A DNA stretch of 64,000 nt from Beroe forskalii. Taxonomy: Eukaryota; Ctenophora; Nuda; Beroida; Beroidae. The notes beneath the pieces are model-generated. The model was not told the DNA's origin. It saw only the letters and a list, made by a program, of their open reading frames with translations, and did no database searches. The position numbers were made by a program, and so were the translations under genes. The stretch spans positions 62,001 through 126,000 of the forward strand of contig WFMF01000062.1 of assembly GCA_011033025.1 (NCBI GenBank), written 5' to 3'. The stretch's first letter is position 1, and each line of letters begins with the position of its first letter. Shown here in pieces: positions 1 through 15,000 of this stretch.

Positions 1-17
1 AACCATGACACACTCAC

Positions 18-3000
18 TCAGGTAAGGACATGATGACTGATTTGTGCTCCCCAATGTCCGTATCTCCCTCATCCTCCTTCTCATACGCCTCATCAAACAC
101 TGTGCTCTGTTCCGGGGTAATGTCCGCTTTCTCCCATTCCTGCGTCACGTTCAGACAGGACACCTCACTGCCGCTCCTAAGGAAAAGTTGTTTCATTGTG
201 TTAAACTGCGCTATCATTTCCAGGGGTATTTATAGGAGGTGGTGGGTGGGTGCAGAACTTAAATACTGCAATTACCCCTGCAGACAGCTTCCCATCTGCA
301 GATAAGCATTTCAGGAGTCTACTGATGTCGACTCCTCACCACGCCTTCTATCACATCACGTCATCACTAATGTTCCTGCTAAACTCCCTCATTACTCCTA
401 AGCCTGGGAAGTACACTGCATGCTGCAGCCGGAAATGCAGACACATACCCAATCCCAGCAGAGTTTTGAGAGTTCTCACTGGAGCAGGTTTTAAGGAGAC
501 ACCATACGGGCGAAAAAATTAAGGCACTTAACACCAACCTCATCATTTTGAATAATAATAACACCAAGCTTTACTTGTACATTGTACATTACCTTGTACA
601 ATGTACACTAGACAATGAAAACTATACATTATACAATGTACATACATTGTACATTACCCAGTACATTGTACAATTTACGCTATACAATATACATTTTACA
701 CTGTACAGTACCCACCTAAGGTATTCGGAGCGAGGGGAGGGCTCTGGGACGTGTACAGCATTCCCGTTCATATCACTCGCATCTTGGGGGGCAGTCACAA
801 ACGACCTGAACACAGTGAAATGCCGGAGTTTGTAAACCTTGGAAATATAGGTACATGGGAAACCATGAAAATATTGTTACATGGGGATTCTAGCAGAATC
901 ATTGGATTTCTTCCAACAGATTCTAGAAAAATACTCAAAAATGTTTGACATTTTCTAATGGATCTGACAAATGTGCTATTTGAAGATTTGACAAATAGAA
1001 ATACTGAATATGACAGTAAACATCAAGCAGAATCTAACCTGTCATCTCTTTCATTCTCCCCGCCTGCAAAGGGAAGGAGGCTTTGAGTTTTATTTGAGGA
1101 TAGAGTTATTTTATTGCTGTGATAAACAAAACTTTATAATAATCACAATCTAAAAAGGGCGGGTATATTCTTGTAAAATATTGGCGGAGTTAAGGACAAA
1201 GGTTTACTAGGTTACAAAAATCGAATCTGGAATTTCCCTCAAGCGAGGGCATGCCATCGTTCAAGGATTTGTATGTTTACTTCATTAATTAGATTTAATT
1301 AAGGAAGAAAACTTTACAGCACACGCATATCAATCTAATTGAACTAATTAATGAACTGGGCACGTCTGATTAATGAAGCAGGAACACTTCAAATGCTTGA
1401 GGTACTCAAACATCTGACACACGACAGAGGCGGAGCCAGACTCACAAAGCAATAACGCAGGAAGAAGTCAAGGATAGCATTGTTTCACCAGAGAGTTACT
1501 TTTAATTGAATAACTTCATTAAAATGGAGCAAGGTATGAACTATGAATGTTAAAAAGACCACCACAGAGGTACCACTACCAACAAACAGCTGCTTAATTT
1601 CGAAGAAACTCCATTATCAAAATATAATTATTCTATTATCCCTCAACTAACAATGTAGCCACTGCGCGTGTACATGACTCCCATGATGTATGTTGTATGC
1701 GCTCTGTATGTATGTATGTTTGTACAACATTCAAAGTACACTCTAATCGATGGTATAAGCACGATATCAACTAGAGATAAAACCACAGACTGATATGAGC
1801 AAATGAGATACCCGGGATTACAGCCGACCCAGGATTAGCCGACCATTGCGTGTTGACAATAAGGTGAGTGTGTTGAGATGTCAGGGCGCTTATCAAAGGT
1901 CTTCTTTCTCGCGTAACAATGTGGAAGCAGCGAAGCGACTAACCAGTTAAACGCTCATTTAGTAATGATGTGAGAGTCGTACAGGGCTCAGGAGATACGC
2001 AGTGAAGAGAGCTGTCGCTGGCATGCTTTAAAACGGGGAGGCGACGCCGCGCACTCGCCTAGTGTTAGGTACAGTGCATCAGTGCGCGGCACAGTGCAGC
2101 TGTGCGCGGCACACTGCAGCTGTGCGCGGCACACTGCAGCTGCGCGCGGCACACTGCAGCTGCGCGCGGCACACTTCAGCAGCGCGCGGCACACTGCAGC
2201 TGCGCGCGACACACTGCAGCTGCGCGTGGCACACTGCAGCTGCGCGCGGCACACTGCAGCTGAGCGCGTCATTTTGCGCTGCTGTACACTAACCTACAAA
2301 CCTACAACTAAGCATGCTTTTGTTCATCGCACAGTGAATAAAACTGAAGCCAACTTACAAAAAGACTAAAATAGTGATCCAAATGATGGCTATTTTTCCA
2401 GGTAATCTGGGTGGTGAGTACAGGAAACGTGACTTAAAACCTAATCAATGCCCGTGATGTAAAGGTTCCAACAGCTGGCCACTTGGAACCAGGACAAAGA
2501 CGTCATCAGCTTAAGTACAAAGACTCAGTGCTATGTAGCTTCTTAGGGAGGAAAATACTATGGAGAGGGAAAACCAGAACAAATGGTACGGTAAGGTCTT
2601 AGTGGCGTGGTTAATTTACTGAAGTAATGGCATTCTTCCAAATTCTGCTATAACAAGGAAAACACATTTGAAAAAAGAATGAAACAAACGAAAAGTAAAA
2701 AGATAAAAAATGAAAATGACGCTTCGGTACTCAGATATAATTGAGCAGACAGAGAAAAAGAGAGGAAAGAGGAGGAAAAGATGCGAGGCAATTAGAGAAA
2801 GATATAATGAGGACCACGCCCGTCTCTACCGGACATCCAATACAGACATCGGACACATGTTACATGTACATTGTATAATGTATACTATACAACATACATC
2901 CTCATACATCAAGCAATATACACAATACACTGTACATTCAAATACACAGACACATACGAACTTACAAACACGCATACAGCCACAGTCCACACAAACATAA

Positions 3001-6000
3001 AGGCATCCACACAAGCAGTTCATAAACCAGCTGGCAGCTTGTACACCACAAAGGAAGGCAATCCAATGCCCTACCACCCAGAGACCACTCAGAATCACAA
3101 CCAAGACACCACTTGCAGTATTTTAAACAAAGTACGACAACTCAAACACCACTCTGCATTCTAAACCAAAGTACCACAGTGGTACAAAGGCAGACTGGTA
3201 TCGATTATAATCCGACTCTATGAGTATAACTCACACTCAATATGGGATAAACTAGAGACCTCAGATTAACCTCAGACACAAGCACACAAAGAATTCTGAT
3301 GGATTGGAAATGAATCTGAGAATCTGTGGAACTCTGAGAGGGTTAACCCAGAAATGACAAGACAGGAGACTCAGACCAGGTTTCCGGGAATTACAACTTC
3401 TGTCGCAGTTAGTACGCAGTACTCGACTCCTAGCGGGAAATTAAAACGCCTTAATTTAGAAATCTCCAAGTTAATAATCCCCCAGGCTTACGCGATTATC
3501 GCAAAATCTTCAGTCACTTCTCCCCGTGGTAAAGGCGGGTACATTCTACAAGGAAGGTTAACATTGGGTACCTACTACTTTGTTAAACGCACAAGCAAAG
3601 ATAATGGCAGTGGAAATACCAAATGCACTCACTACTGCTAATTCTTACTGAATATTGCTAATGCACTTCTTTGAAACGATTAAATTACGACGTACTCAGG
3701 CGTTATTAAGCTGCTATACAATGACCTAATCATACCAAATAAGGAGAAAACCCATCTAATTATGACCAAATAAGGAAAACACCAAGTTATGCCCAAATAA
3801 GGAATAATAAGCGCTCCATTCCCTAAAATCCCTGTATACGAGCAGCAAAGGCAGCAGTACACAGAGAGAAGGCACACTCTCTATTATACCTTACCCTGAG
3901 CAGAGCGAATAGGCGTGTGACGTCATCAACACACCATCTTTAAGATGTGATAATGACGTCATCAATACCGAATATTGCGAGTGAGAGTCGTATTGCACTG
4001 CTCAGGGTAATATCGCTAGAAAATGGTATTGCCACGGCTTATTACGCTGTCAAGGAGTGTGTCAAGATTAGAAAGTATTATGTGCATCGTCTCAAGACAA
4101 AGTTTGGATAAAATATTACAGTAAAATAGAAATGCGTTATTTCTACTGGAATGCATTATGTAAAACAACCCAAACTGAGCGCTATTTCGAATAACAGGTA
4201 ACATCATCAATTCCCAATTCTAAACTATGGTAATGACGTCATCCACAACATTGCATTATTTTGCAAGTGCTGAGGAAGATCTGTCCGACAGATCCTAGCT
4301 GAAAGATCGCTACATGAACCAGTAAATCCTAAGATACAGAGATCAGTGAGTAGTGGACTAAGGTGACGTAATGATCATGTCTTTGAGTGGTGAGTTGATG
4401 TCGTGACACTGCTGTGTTCGCTGAGTAACAGTAACTTGCTGACGGGTGATCGGGGAATTACAGTGATGGAAGTTACAGCAGCGACTTTTAGAAGGATATC
4501 AGAGGGTTTATTGAGAGCAAATCTTGACGGTTTTGTATACCGTAAGTAGGCGCCCAGGGCACATGGAGGAAACTACAACAACTATAAGGAATTGAGGATT
4601 AAAATATGCAAATTGAAGGAAATACCGAATACAAAGGAAATAATGAAGGGTTAATGATTATGTATACCACATGACACACCCTGGAAATGAACACATTGGA
4701 ATTGGGGTGACGGGATCCCGTGATCTCCTCCCCCATTTGTTGGAACACTGCCAACAAATTGAGAGAACCAGATGTCCCCAAGTTAAGCCAAGTACTTCCA
4801 CAGTATACATTTGAGAAGGAAAACTTTCACCTACTGCAACTTGGAAAACACTGTGGAACCCATGTCCCATGTCCCAGTACCCAATGAATTACTAAAGGGA
4901 ATCTACAAAATGGAGAACACCGAATAATGCAATGATGTTAAAGGAGGCATTGAAAGGGCGGTGGGATGTTCTCATGAGTTATATGGGGTGCATCACACTA
5001 CATATGCAATGTACAAAGATGTACAATGTTTTAATGCCGCAATACATCATGGCTGGGATTTATTCTGGTGTAGATGCATATTTAAAGGCGTGTAGATGCA
5101 AAGCAGAAATAAAATGCATACTAAATGGGATGCAACTATAAACTATAAAGAAGAAAACTGTCAAGGTAGAAGAAAAGACAAAAGAAGAGAGAAAAACGGT
5201 CAAAGCGGAAGAAAAGACAAGATAAGCGAAAGGAGAAGAATACCGCCCAATGAGAAGAGAATAAGGAAGATAAGTGACAAGAGAGAAGAAGAAGGTACTA
5301 ACGTGTAATTATCAAGATACTAGCCACTCGGCGTGTTATAACTCCTCCCTGGTTATTAGCGAGGTATTTGACTTCATATTACTTAATGAGCGGGATTCCT
5401 TAATTATTCCTACTCTCTTGCAGTACGCGACTATACGAAGTAGGCGTGTATTAAACGTGGAAATAGGCGACTTGGCGAGTATACGAAGGGAGAGTGAGAG
5501 AGTGAGTCTAGTTTCTGAGTATAACAGTTGGAGGTGGGGCAGTGGAGGGGGCTTCTGTGTACTGGGGAGCAGGGGGTGGGTTGAAGCTATCTTTGGGAGA
5601 CATCAGAAGGGCTTTATAGGGAAAGCCGAGAGAAGTTAGACAAAAGATCTAACAGTTCACCCTATAAAGTATCCAGAAACCGAATGCAAATGCACGCTCA
5701 ATGTGCATGCATTGAATGATGATAAGGAGTTTATTTGAAAACAAATTAAGGGGGAATTGAAACAGGTTTCTGGTCATTATAAATTAAAATAGATTCGGAA
5801 TTTACAATAGATTCATATAATTCGGATAAATTCTGTTTATCTCACATCTTACTATATATAATGCGTGTTGTTAATATATATATATTTATTTATGGCGATT
5901 CGTTTTCAAGTAGGCAACGAAATTCTTTTTCATCGTGTTGCAAAAACTTTATAATAAATCAGAAAAATAATATGAGATTTTTGCGGCCACCCTGAGAGAG

Positions 6001-9000
6001 TGGGGGCCACGCCCTTTTTTCGTCAAAATTAAAGTTTCGAATTTTTTCAAAATTCCTTCGCCATTGAGTTCCTTATGATGAATAAAAATTTTGAGAATTT
6101 TGTCCGCAATATTGGGTCACCCTGAGGGGCGTAGGAGGCCACGCCCTTTTTTTCGCAAAAATTAAAATTTCGAATTTTTTAAAAATTCTTTCGCCATTGT
6201 GTTGCTTATAATGAATAAAAATTTTGAGGATTTTTTCCCGCAATATTGGGTCACCCTGAGGGGCGAGGGAGGCCACGCCCTTTTTTCCGTCAAAATTAAA
6301 CTTTCGAATTTTTTCAAAATTACTTCGCCATCAAGTTGCTTATGATCAGTTAAGCTTTTGGGAATTTTGTCCGCATGATTGGGTTGCCCTGAGGGGCGTG
6401 GGAGGCCACGCCCTTTTTTCCACGAAAAATTAAAATTCGAATTTTTTCAAAATTCTTCCGCCATCGAGTTGCTTATGATGAGTAAAGGTTTTGAGAATAT
6501 TGTCGGCAATATTGGGTTACCGTTGGGGGCGTGGGAAGCTTTTTTTTCACAAAAATTAAAGTTTCGAATTTCCTCTCCAAACTCGCAAAGTCAAATCACT
6601 GTCAAAAGGACACGTGGCCGTTAGCTCATGCGGCTGCCATCATTCGCCGTCCGTAGGACGGGAACCGACTAGTTCATATAACTCTTGTGAAAATCAGGGC
6701 TCCATATTGGTTTCCCTTGTAATTTGCATGCATAATTATTACATCACTAATCACTAAAACGACTTATCAGAAGAAATTTGCTGTTGTATATCGCTTTGGG
6801 TTAATACCACTCTCATACTATGCACAGCAGAAATAGTCGTAAAACACGATCTAAAAACTGAAGATTACTGAACTTGAAGCAATGAGCTTACTGAAACTCT
6901 GAGTTTACTAAAGTACTGAGTTTACTGAGCAGTAGCAATCCTGGACCGTGAGAATTTGCAGTTATTGGGGTCACGCCTTAAGACACTGCATCTTTCCGAT
7001 ACTGAAGCATGGAAATATAAACTACAAAACTAAAGCTACAAGCAGGACGCTAATTGATTTTTCCATTAAAGGATACTACTTAGTGATTCTAAGCAGCTTC
7101 TCTCACTGTAACACTGCTATCGTACAGCTCACTATAATATAACACTGCTTTCATAGAGCTCACTGTCTGAGAGTACAAGGATACAATAAGAACTTCTGGT
7201 AAATAGCAGATAGCTTATTAAACTGTCAATGGGATAATGATACTGCCTGGGTTACTATGACAACTGTCGCCATGACAACCTCTCCATCTGACAAGTATTT
7301 TCTAATAACAGCTTAGTAAAAATTCCACCCAGACTATATACACTACACTCCTACAGTCCCAGTTCTAATCCCGCGTACTGTCTCTGGCACAATGCCAAGT
7401 ATTACACTCCTGAGAGAGTCCTCATATCACCGAGACACGCTCCCACTCCCTGCCCCCTCGGCCCCCTCGTCACACCAAGTAACGAACCCCTCGCTTCCCG
7501 TCGCGAAGCTGTCCGGGGGACTGTCCGTGTCACACCGCACACAACTAGTGCTGGGAGACTTGGAGTACGACAGCACTGGGCTGTGCAGGCTCCTGGGGGA
7601 GTGCTTTAGACCGGAGCTCTTACTGCGGTAAAAACTCCGCCGCATCTTACGGGTGGTTTCCTTGATCTGAAACAGATCGAGTGACAGGTCGTGTGAGAGA
7701 GTGTGACTGATCAGGTGACAGGATGAAACAGATTGAGTGACAGCATGAGAGACAGAATGAATCAGATCGAATGACAGAATGAAGCAGATCGTGCAACAAA
7801 ATGTGACGGATCGTGTGACAGTATGAAGCAAATCGTGTGACAGAATGAGGCAATGAATCAGATCGCGTGATTAAGAAATGTGCAGCAGAGTAGCGAGTAA
7901 AGAAGTGAATGGTTGGCTTTAATGTTCCCTTCTGGGTCATTGATCTGTATTGCATGAAATATGTAGGTGCATTTCAGGAAGGATGAGACTTAGTACATTC
8001 ATAGAACGATAAAGGAGTTACTGTAGTGGAGAAAGATGAGCATTCGGATTGAATGACGAGTAAATTAGCACACCAATCAATGAGTTTGCTGCATAATCTG
8101 ACATAGATCATTGGAAGACAGCTCTCACAAATAGCATGCTATCAGCAACACATAGCACTGTCGTCAAGGTCAGTTTGTTGCATCCATAAACACCAGACAA
8201 TCTTACGACAAAACTACAAGGACCCTGGAGTAATCCCATCCCAATAAGAAACAAGAAACACAAGTCTTAAAAGGAGGCAAAACAAATCACCCGAAAACTT
8301 GCTTAGAATGAAAAATCAACATGAGCGCATGCCTGAAGAGAAAAATAAGCAAGAAGCAAAAGATAGTGATGACGATTGTCGCAATTAAGAGGAAGAAGCA
8401 CCGCCCCATATTGCTCCTAGCCCTGTATATCCGCATGCATTTTACAACGCGCGTTACCATGACAACCTCGCGTTACAGCACGCGTTACCATGACAACCAC
8501 ACTACAGCACGCGTTACCATGACAACCACAAGTTACAACGCGCGTTACCAAGACAACCACAGTTTACAACACGCGTTACCATGACAACCACAAGTTACAA
8601 CACGCGTAACCAAACCATGGTAACCACAAGTTACAGCACGCGTTACCATGACAACCACAAGTTACAGCACGCGTTACCATGACAACCACAAGTTACAACG
8701 CGTGTAACCATGACAACGTTACAATACGCGTCACCAACAACGAACTATTCATGTCAGTCTGTGTCTGTCAGTTGAATGAAAGTGCGAGCAAACTTACAAC
8801 CACGTCAGCCTCTAATTCTGACACAAGGTGACTGAAATGCTTCGCACCTAGGAGGAATTAACACGTCACATTCGTTGCTAGGTAACGCTGAATACATAAG
8901 TAGCTGATTAGGTGCTTCATTCATGTGCTAGGTTAGTAATAGAGATGCTCACTGTATTTCGTTTAAATAAAATCAAAGTGGGATAATAACCACGTGACAT

Positions 9001-12000
9001 TTGAAGGTACAATATTGCTAAGAACCAACACATTGGTGGTCGTATGGCCAGCTAGAAATAAGATTTTAGCTTGCAGCAAACTAGGAGACGTAAGGACGTA
9101 GTAACCCAATAACCCATGCCACGCCACAGTAAAACACTCTCAATTTAGCATTGCTATAATTCACTAGTTCACATAAAATTGGGGTGGATAGACCATAGCC
9201 CAGGCAATGATGGTCAATTGACCGCCCTCAACTGTTCGTCGCTTGCCTAGCGACAGAGCTCCTTTTTCAAATTAATTTCTAACGTTCTGCCCATTACAAA
9301 GGCCCTACAAGCAAGGATTGCGCCTGCTTTTAGCACCCCTGCTCCGTAGAAAACTATTGTTGTCAATTTACCCGGTCTCAAGTATTCGCCCAACTTTGCA
9401 AATGGTGCGTTTTATAATCGCTAGTATAGCAGATAATCACAAAGTTAACAATGTCTAAATAACAGCAATCAGATAACGCATTTCCAGCTACCGCCAGGAA
9501 TAAAACAAGATAGCAATGATAAGGTAACACCATGGTAACCACGCGTTACCATGGTAACCACGCGTTACCATGGTAACACCATGTCTTACCGTAGTTTAGG
9601 GACCCTGTTATGTGGTTGTAGGTGTCCGAAAAGCCGGCTTCGTCGTTACTATCATTCCCCTTGACAGGCCCTGTGCTACTGGTCCTGTGGAAGACAGGAG
9701 TCAAATGATAGAGCATTCACTCAAAATGTAGGATTCAGTCTAAGTAGGATTCAGATTAAGTACATAGGATTCAGTCAAAGAGTAGCTATGATTGAAGCAA
9801 GAGTTAGATAGATTATTTTTTATCTAGATGTTCCCAATCTTATCTGTTACAATAAAGTTAAAGGGGAAGGAAGCCCCTTTCCCTCTAACATACCCCATGT
9901 TATCACATGTGCAATGGAGGAACCAAAGGAACCCACACCACAGCACCCCTTCAATATTTGAGTAGGAGATGCCACCAGGCTGTTACTACAATCTCTAACT
10001 CAGGGGGGGGTATTGTCTAAAGCAAGCTGTTGAATATCCGAGCGATTAAAAGGAAAGTTTCTCTAATTTATGCTGAATGCTCCTTCATAATACTCATGTC
10101 TGCCATAGGCCCATGACTATGAATGAGTGTTACAAAAATCCCCTGTCCCTCTTTCTAAAAGATTGCATGCAAAGGAGTCCTCAATCCTCATGTAACCATA
10201 TTATACGCCACGTGGACAGGAGGAACCCACACCACAGCACCACTCAGATGTGTGCGAGATGTCTCATATTTCCATATTATGAAAATCTCATATTCAAGAG
10301 GGAGGGGGTTTTGGGGTGCTGGGGGATTCTCTAAAGCAAGCTGGCGAGTATCCGAGCGATTAAAAGCAAGTTTCTCTGATTTATGCTCCTTTAAAATCTG
10401 CATGTCTATAAGTCCACGACTATTGACTATGGATGAGTGTTATAACACTGAGAGCTTGGATTTGATCGGGAGGATAAAAGCTCTATTACCGATCTTTAAT
10501 TCAGCATTATTTAAAGCAAGCTGTCCAATATTCGAGCGATTAAAAGTAAGTTTCTTTTATTTATGCTGAATGCTCCTTTGCAATGCACATGTTTGCATAG
10601 CCATAGGTCCTTGACTATTGCCTAATGAACGAGTGTTAGAAAACTACGAGTTTGGATTTGATTGGAGGGTTGGCTGGGAGGATAATAGCTTTGATACCAA
10701 TCTCCAATTCAGCATTCTCTAAAAGCAAGCTGTCGATTATTCGAGCGGTTAAAAGTAAGATTCTCTGATTTGCGCTCCGTAATATCGGCAATGCCTTGTT
10801 GTGACGCGAATATTTGCATGACTTTGTTTTCTTTCTTAGAAAACTGCGCTGGTTGTCATATCCCGTGCAATATAAAAAGTTTATAGTGAAAATTTTCTTA
10901 TAACTTAGTGGAAATAACTTCTGCCCATTATCCGTTTAGGAAGTTAATCACTTACACCTTATTTTTTCCTGTTCCCAATCGCATTTTTGTTTTATAAAAC
11001 GGCATTGAGAAAAGGTTAGCAGAGATCGTGTTTTGTGGGGGTTTGTGTATACTACCTTTACGCCTACTGTTAAGTCTGAAATAGGTGGTGGTGCTGCGCG
11101 CGACCAAATTTGGTCGTATGCGTGCGTGTGGTATGCATGTCACTTCAAGCATCCGACTGCTCCTTTATAATATCACTCGCGCCAATATAGCTTGGTGTTG
11201 TGGCATTCTGTACTGTTTGCACTGCAGCTAGCTTGCAGTTAATTGGGTTCAATAAATTAATATCAATAGCATATTAATTTATCTTCGCTTTCATGAGGCT
11301 CTTTAATGACTGAATAGTCCAAATGAATAGTCAGCCAGATTGCACAATAATTTTAATCTTTACTCTAAATAATTATCAAGGTCCGCGTAATTTAATTTGC
11401 CTCATTCACAAGGTACCGTAATGTTTTCCATAACCTTTACCCATAATTACAAAATATAGTTCGGATTATCCGGTTTGGAACTTCTTTTTCGTTGTGCTGT
11501 TGATATGCTCGCATAAGTAGTCTATCTTATAAGCTTGAACCAGTCCTTATATTGATCATGAAGTACTGAAGGTTGTCTCATTACCAGCAAAGTAAATCAG
11601 GAAGTCAGGATGCAGCGATTCCAACTCTACTTACTGATTCTTCATGTGGGAACAGGTAATTTTATAATATATTCGCCAAAACCCACCCCATACACGTTGT
11701 CAAGCCTTATTCAACCAGCCCAACAAATACACTGATCAACTTTGTCCAGAGGGTCGGTTAAAATAGACCAGTTAAATTGGAGGCAGTAATTGGAGGCCAG
11801 AAGATTGCCTGGTGATATCTGATTTCAAATTTCAAGTATTCTGTATGTGTGAAATTTCCAAATAATTGAGGTGATATTCGGGCCGATAAAGTATATTTCA
11901 AAATAATCCCATATTGCATTGATATTAGAATTTGATCCAATATTTCATTTGACACACGAAAGGACCAGTATTGCGAATAAACCCCGCGTGATGCCCTTAT

Positions 12001-15000
12001 AAAGAATAATATCAATTCCACAGAGCGCAGCATCTCAAACCATCTGATTATGTCTTCGGTTTTTTAATTTCAAATGTATGATGAATATTTTATACTAAAA
12101 CTAATATTTTGGCACCTTGCCGGCCCCACTGTGGGTTTACAAACAAATAATGAACCCCACTGACAGGGCTGAGTGAGTATCAATGCTACCACTGGACGGA
12201 TGAAGAAAAGGCCTGGAAACAGCAGAATAGAGATGAGCAGGAAATGTGTGAGAGACACCCTGGGAACCGGTGGGCTGCGCCCAGCTTTACCTTGTGTGGC
12301 GGGTGCTCGTGCTGTGAGAAAGGTACAGTAGAGTTAGATACTTGAATAGAGAGATTGGTAAATGTCCTTTGCACGGCATTTCACAAATTACAAAAAGGTA
12401 GCTTTATACTGGCTTTGAGACCCTTGCTGTTTAATGTATGTACTATTAGATACCATGTACTATTTGATACCATGTACTACTTGATAGATCAGTAGTAAAT
12501 GTTCGGCGTGAAAGGTCCAATGCAGCCTGCTGGAGGTCTGCCACTGCAGTAAACACAGAGACTCACTCTGAAATCCGCATCCGACAGTGACCTGAGCTGT
12601 GGGACCGGTTTGTTTTTAAACTTCGTAGACCTTGACACGGTGCCTTGTTTCAACTCTGATGTTGACTCTCAGGTGCCCGGGCGCTATGAGCTATTCACCA
12701 TTTGGCAGACGAATAAATCACACATTTCCCCCTAACCAGATGCCCTAACTTAGATATATGGTATATCTCCATTTGATACTCTTTAGCCTAATCGTTGGGG
12801 GGGTGGTAGAAACAGTCACTATCTCTATCGATGATTTAAATTTCAGGTATTCAGGTTTCACAAGTACTTGGCACATTATTGGAATCCAAATTTTGATTAT
12901 AAACGTTTATCATTAATCAAAGTTAAGTTTCAAAACGTGAATCTTTAATCAACGATCAACTATTAGCTAATTGTTAACGCTAAATTACACATTAATTAGT
13001 GATATTAACGTTAATTCAGCCCCTGATAACATTAATCAGTGATATTAACGTTAATTCAACCCCTGGAAACTAATGAGCTCACCTCGCAGGGTCATCACTC
13101 CCACTCTTCTCTCCGCTCGTGAGACTCGCAAACGAGGAAATCCGACCTCTCTCTGAATCTTCCACCTGAGATGTTAGGTTTGAAGATGCGCCGTACGACC
13201 ATCACCACACCCTGTATAGTTAACCCGGGCCCGATTTCAAGGCCCCTGAAAGTTTTCTACAATAATGTACAGGGCTTCGTGAACCCAAATCACCTTAAGT
13301 CCGATTCTCCCCCTCTAAATATGAAAAAAGTCCACGAACTTCACGGCTTTATCTTCTCTGATTATAAACCGGATATAATAATCTTAAATGAAACTTGGCT
13401 CAAGAAATCCATTCTAGACAGCGAAGTTTTTCCTCCTGATTCGTATAAAATTTTTAGAGCTGACAGATCACGAAAAACACATCCATGGGATCCAAAATAC
13501 CCTAAAAAATACCGCCAAAATGGTGGTGGTGTGCTAATAGCGCATAGACTGGACATTGAGTTAGAAAGTACTAGAGTTAGTTGTGTAAGTTCATTAGCCG
13601 AAATCCTGACATTGAATTTCAAACTGTCCACAGGCAAAAAGATAAATATTTCAACATTTTATCGTGTGGGTAACCTTGGAATCGAAAATTTTGAATCTGT
13701 TAAAACACACCTCACTTCTCTGGCTGGTAAGAAAAAACTAGACAAACATATTCTCATCGGTGACCTCAATTTCCCCGAAATCTCGTGGCCTGACCATATT
13801 ACCTCGGTTGAGGTGCATAAAAAATTTGTCGATCTTCTCATGCTAGATCTTAATCACTCACAATTAATAAATAAACCTACTCATAAAAATGGTAATACCC
13901 TTGATTTGCTTTTCACTAACATCCCAGAGCAAATTGATGACGTTACAGTCATGGATTACAAGGAGGCCTGCTCATCTGATCACTTTGGAATCAAATTTAC
14001 TCTTAAAGTTAATGTTGCTCCTAAAAAAATGCCAAAGAGATCAATGTATAATTTCAAAAAAGCTGATTGGAGAAATCTTAACTTTGATCTTAAGAAAATC
14101 GACTGGGATAAAATTATAGGGATGCATGATCCATTCTCTTCCTGGGAGGTTTTCAAAAAAGATTCTATTTAAACTTTGTGATAACCATATACCCAAAAAG
14201 TCCTTTAGATACCAATTTCAGCCACCTTGGTTTGACTCAGACTGTGCTAAGGTACTTCATGAGAAGGAAAAGTGGCGGGCCAGAGCAAATTCCCCTGGAG
14301 GTACAGTGGAGGATTACAATAAATTTCGACAGCTAAGGAGTGATTACAAGAAAGTGATGGACGAGAAGATGAGATTAAATGTACAGGATGAAACCGACCC
14401 AGCTCTTGTCTCGAAAAAATTTTGGAAGCATGTTAAATCCAAGACTAAATCAACCAGAATACCTGAAACTGTACATTATCAAGGCCAGTATCGCACGAAA
14501 CCTTCTGACCAAGCAGACTTATTTAATGCATATTTTTGTGACCAGTTCTCTGATAAAAGCAAGTATGATATTGATATCGATATGGGAGCTAATAGAAGCT
14601 TTCTGGACTTAGAATTCCATATTTTAGATGTCATGCTATTATTGAAAAATGTCAATCCGAACAAAGCTGCTGGACCCGATGGCATCCATGGCATGATACT
14701 TAAAAACTGTGCATCTAGCCTTGCTAAACCCCTAACTTTGCTCTTCAACATATCATTCGTTTCAGGGTCCATCCCAAACGACTGGAAACTTGCTTCTGTC
14801 GTTCCTGTGCATAAAAAGACGATAAGAGCTGTGTCGGAAATTATAGACCAATTTCTTTGACATCACTAGTAATGAAAGTTTTCGAGAGATGCATACACAA
14901 AGAACTTTTCAATGCTTGCGAAAATTTTCTGGATCAGAGACAGCATGGTTTTATTAACTCGAAGTCCTGTACAACACAGATGGTCCCTTTCATACATGAC

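Larger units (their letters stand above)
177..7475. other. ORP intron, no gene seen
   Basis: Long AT-rich intron. It holds the separately listed repeats (548-720, 2080-2270, 3891-4010, 5985-6580) and otherwise nothing with coding support. 2700-3200 is A-rich with CA-rich words; 4230-5640 has only short chance frames. Confidence 0.6.
7871..11609. other. ORP intron, repeats only
   Basis: Apart from arrays at 8440-8730, 9525-9590 and 10010-10800 I see no gene. 11610-12322 is treated separately. Confidence 0.6.

Noticed and set aside
1988-2369. Ala/His/Cys-rich repetitive ORFs on both strands
   Set aside because: Open on both strands because the 20-bp GC-rich unit lacks stops; no signal or splice support.
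5274-5639. 121-codon plus-strand ORF in an ORP intron
   Set aside because: No signal peptide, domain or splice support; length is within what chance allows here.
7392-7631. Plus-strand 79-codon ORF
   Set aside because: Antisense to the ORP exon 7666-7476, which has matching splice phases.
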